NCBI RefSeq assembly: GCF_000745475.1
Contig: NZ_JQJJ01000013.1
Coordinates: 310,001 to 374,000 of the forward strand
Source: Allobosea sp. UNC402CLCol
Lineage (GTDB): Bacteria; Pseudomonadota; Alphaproteobacteria; Rhizobiales; Beijerinckiaceae
Reading direction: 5' to 3'
DNA: 64,000 nucleotides
Shown here: piece after piece, positions 63,488 through 64,000 of the stretch
Position numbering within the stretch: position 1 is the first letter of the stretch
Layout: each line of letters begins with the position of its first letter
Translations under genes and position numbers: made by a program
The notes under the pieces: model-generated
What the model saw: the letters and a program-made list of their open reading frames with translations, nothing else
Databases searched by the model: none
What the model was told of the DNA's origin: nothing

Positions 63488-64000
63488 ATGATGAATCTGG
63501 CACGCAGCTTTCGTCTCGCCGCCTTCGCCGCCCTGCTCGGCGCCACCGTCTCGACCGGCGCGCTGGCCCAGACGCTGACGATCGGCGTCCGCGCCGGCCC
63601 GGAATCGATCGACCCGCACTTCACCGCGACCGGCACCCATGCCGAGGCCCTGAAGCAGGTCTTCGACACGCTGATCTGGTCGGGCGACAAGCTCCAGCTC
63701 GAACCGCGGCTCGCCACGAGCTGGAAGGCGATCGAGCCCAATGTCTGGGAGTTCAAGCTGCGGCCCGGCGTCAAGTTCCATGACGGCTCGGACTTCACGG
63801 CGGAGGACGTGAAGTTCTCGATCGAGCGCATTCCGGTCGTCGCCGGCCCGAACCCGACGACGATCTATGTCCGCCGCGTCAAGGAGGTGAAGATCGTCGA
63901 TCCGCTGACGGTGCAGGTCGTCACCGACGGGCCCGCGCCGAACCTGCCGAACGACTTCATCCGCCTCTTCATCGTCTCGCACAAAGCGGCCGCCGGCCTG
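63488..64000 (+). CDS. Peptide-type ABC transporter substrate-binding protein (N-terminal part, cut by window edge)
   Basis: The first about 171 residues of a DppA/OppA-type (SBP family 5) protein. A signal peptide covers about residues 1-28 (MNLARSFRLAAFAALLGATVSTGALAQ). The mature start LTIGVRAGPESIDPHFTATGTHAEALKQVFDTL and FKLRPGVKFHDGSDFTAEDVKFSIER are family landmarks. ATG 63488 follows AGGGG. The frame is open to 64000, so the rest lies outside the window. It captures the solute for the permeases and fused ATPase encoded on the opposite strand. Confidence 0.93.
   Translation, partial: MMNLARSFRLAAFAALLGATVSTGALAQTLTIGVRAGPESIDPHFTATGTHAEALKQVFDTLIWSGDKLQLEPRLATSWKAIEPNVWEFKLRPGVKFHDGSDFTAEDVKFSIERIPVVAGPNPTTIYVRRVKEVKIVDPLTVQVVTDGPAPNLPNDFIRLFIVSHKAAAGL

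Overview
The window is high-GC, gene-dense chromosomal DNA from an alphaproteobacterium, most likely of the Hyphomicrobiales and closest in gene content to Bosea-like soil bacteria. This assignment is an inference from gene families and codon usage (CspA, MaeB fused to a phosphotransacetylase domain, 5TMR sensors, many ABC importers, IclR/MarR/TetR regulators, dnaK-dnaJ behind a sigma32-like promoter, a TPP riboswitch before thiC). No rRNA, tRNA, CRISPR array, transposase or phage gene was recognised. The clearest repeat-type elements are small palindromic intergenic sequences.

Layout. 1-6330: a surface-glycan or envelope-lipid island with an O-antigen-ligase-like membrane protein (cut by the window edge), a Wzz/GumC chain-length protein whose kinase-like domain has lost its P-loop, a GINT1-like beta-propeller protein, a CelD/FemAB-type acyltransferase and a fatty-acid hydroxylase. 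6331-6670: an intergenic region with a hairpin terminator and repeated 15-nt palindromes. 6671-11575: an RND efflux pump with its divergent TetR regulator and a clear operator.

12114-21862: an accessory catabolic block. On the minus strand a likely single operon runs from a divergent AroE paralogue through a polar-amino-acid-type ABC importer, a MaoC hydratase and a CoA-transferase to an aldo/keto reductase. Two tandem IclR regulators stand opposite, with palindromic operator candidates between. A TIM-barrel/cupin fusion follows. The AroE paralogue keeps its catalytic Lys and Asp but has lost both carboxylate-binding serines, so the pathway probably handles something other than shikimate. This is the best candidate here for an undescribed pathway.

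21921-40128: mostly housekeeping and solitary genes: a TadD-like lipoprotein, an M17 aminopeptidase, MarR, NlpC/P60, MutS, a 5TMR-PAS-MCP receptor, malic enzyme, an LPG-synthase-like membrane protein, GST, an MFS drug exporter, CspA, an FAH/DapA-like pair and a PCuAC/DUF2946-like copper pair. 40409-43670: a methionine importer operon (metNIQ) preceded by two small genes and a 22-codon leader ORF ending in Cys-Arg-Cys-Arg-Arg. A 234-bp nested inverted-repeat element follows. 43916-57459: a phytase-like esterase, an XRE regulator, CsbD, DnaJ, DnaK, an LprI-like secreted protein, ThiC with TPP riboswitch, a YjfB-like protein and a proline-rich OmpA-family protein.

57571-64000: a second transport and catabolism unit with a creatininase-family amidohydrolase, two peptide-type permeases, a fused DppD-DppF ATPase and a PuuE-like deacetylase on the minus strand. 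A MarR regulator (with a strong operator) and the start of the substrate-binding protein lie on the plus strand. The enzyme pair suggests a cyclic amide or imide as substrate.
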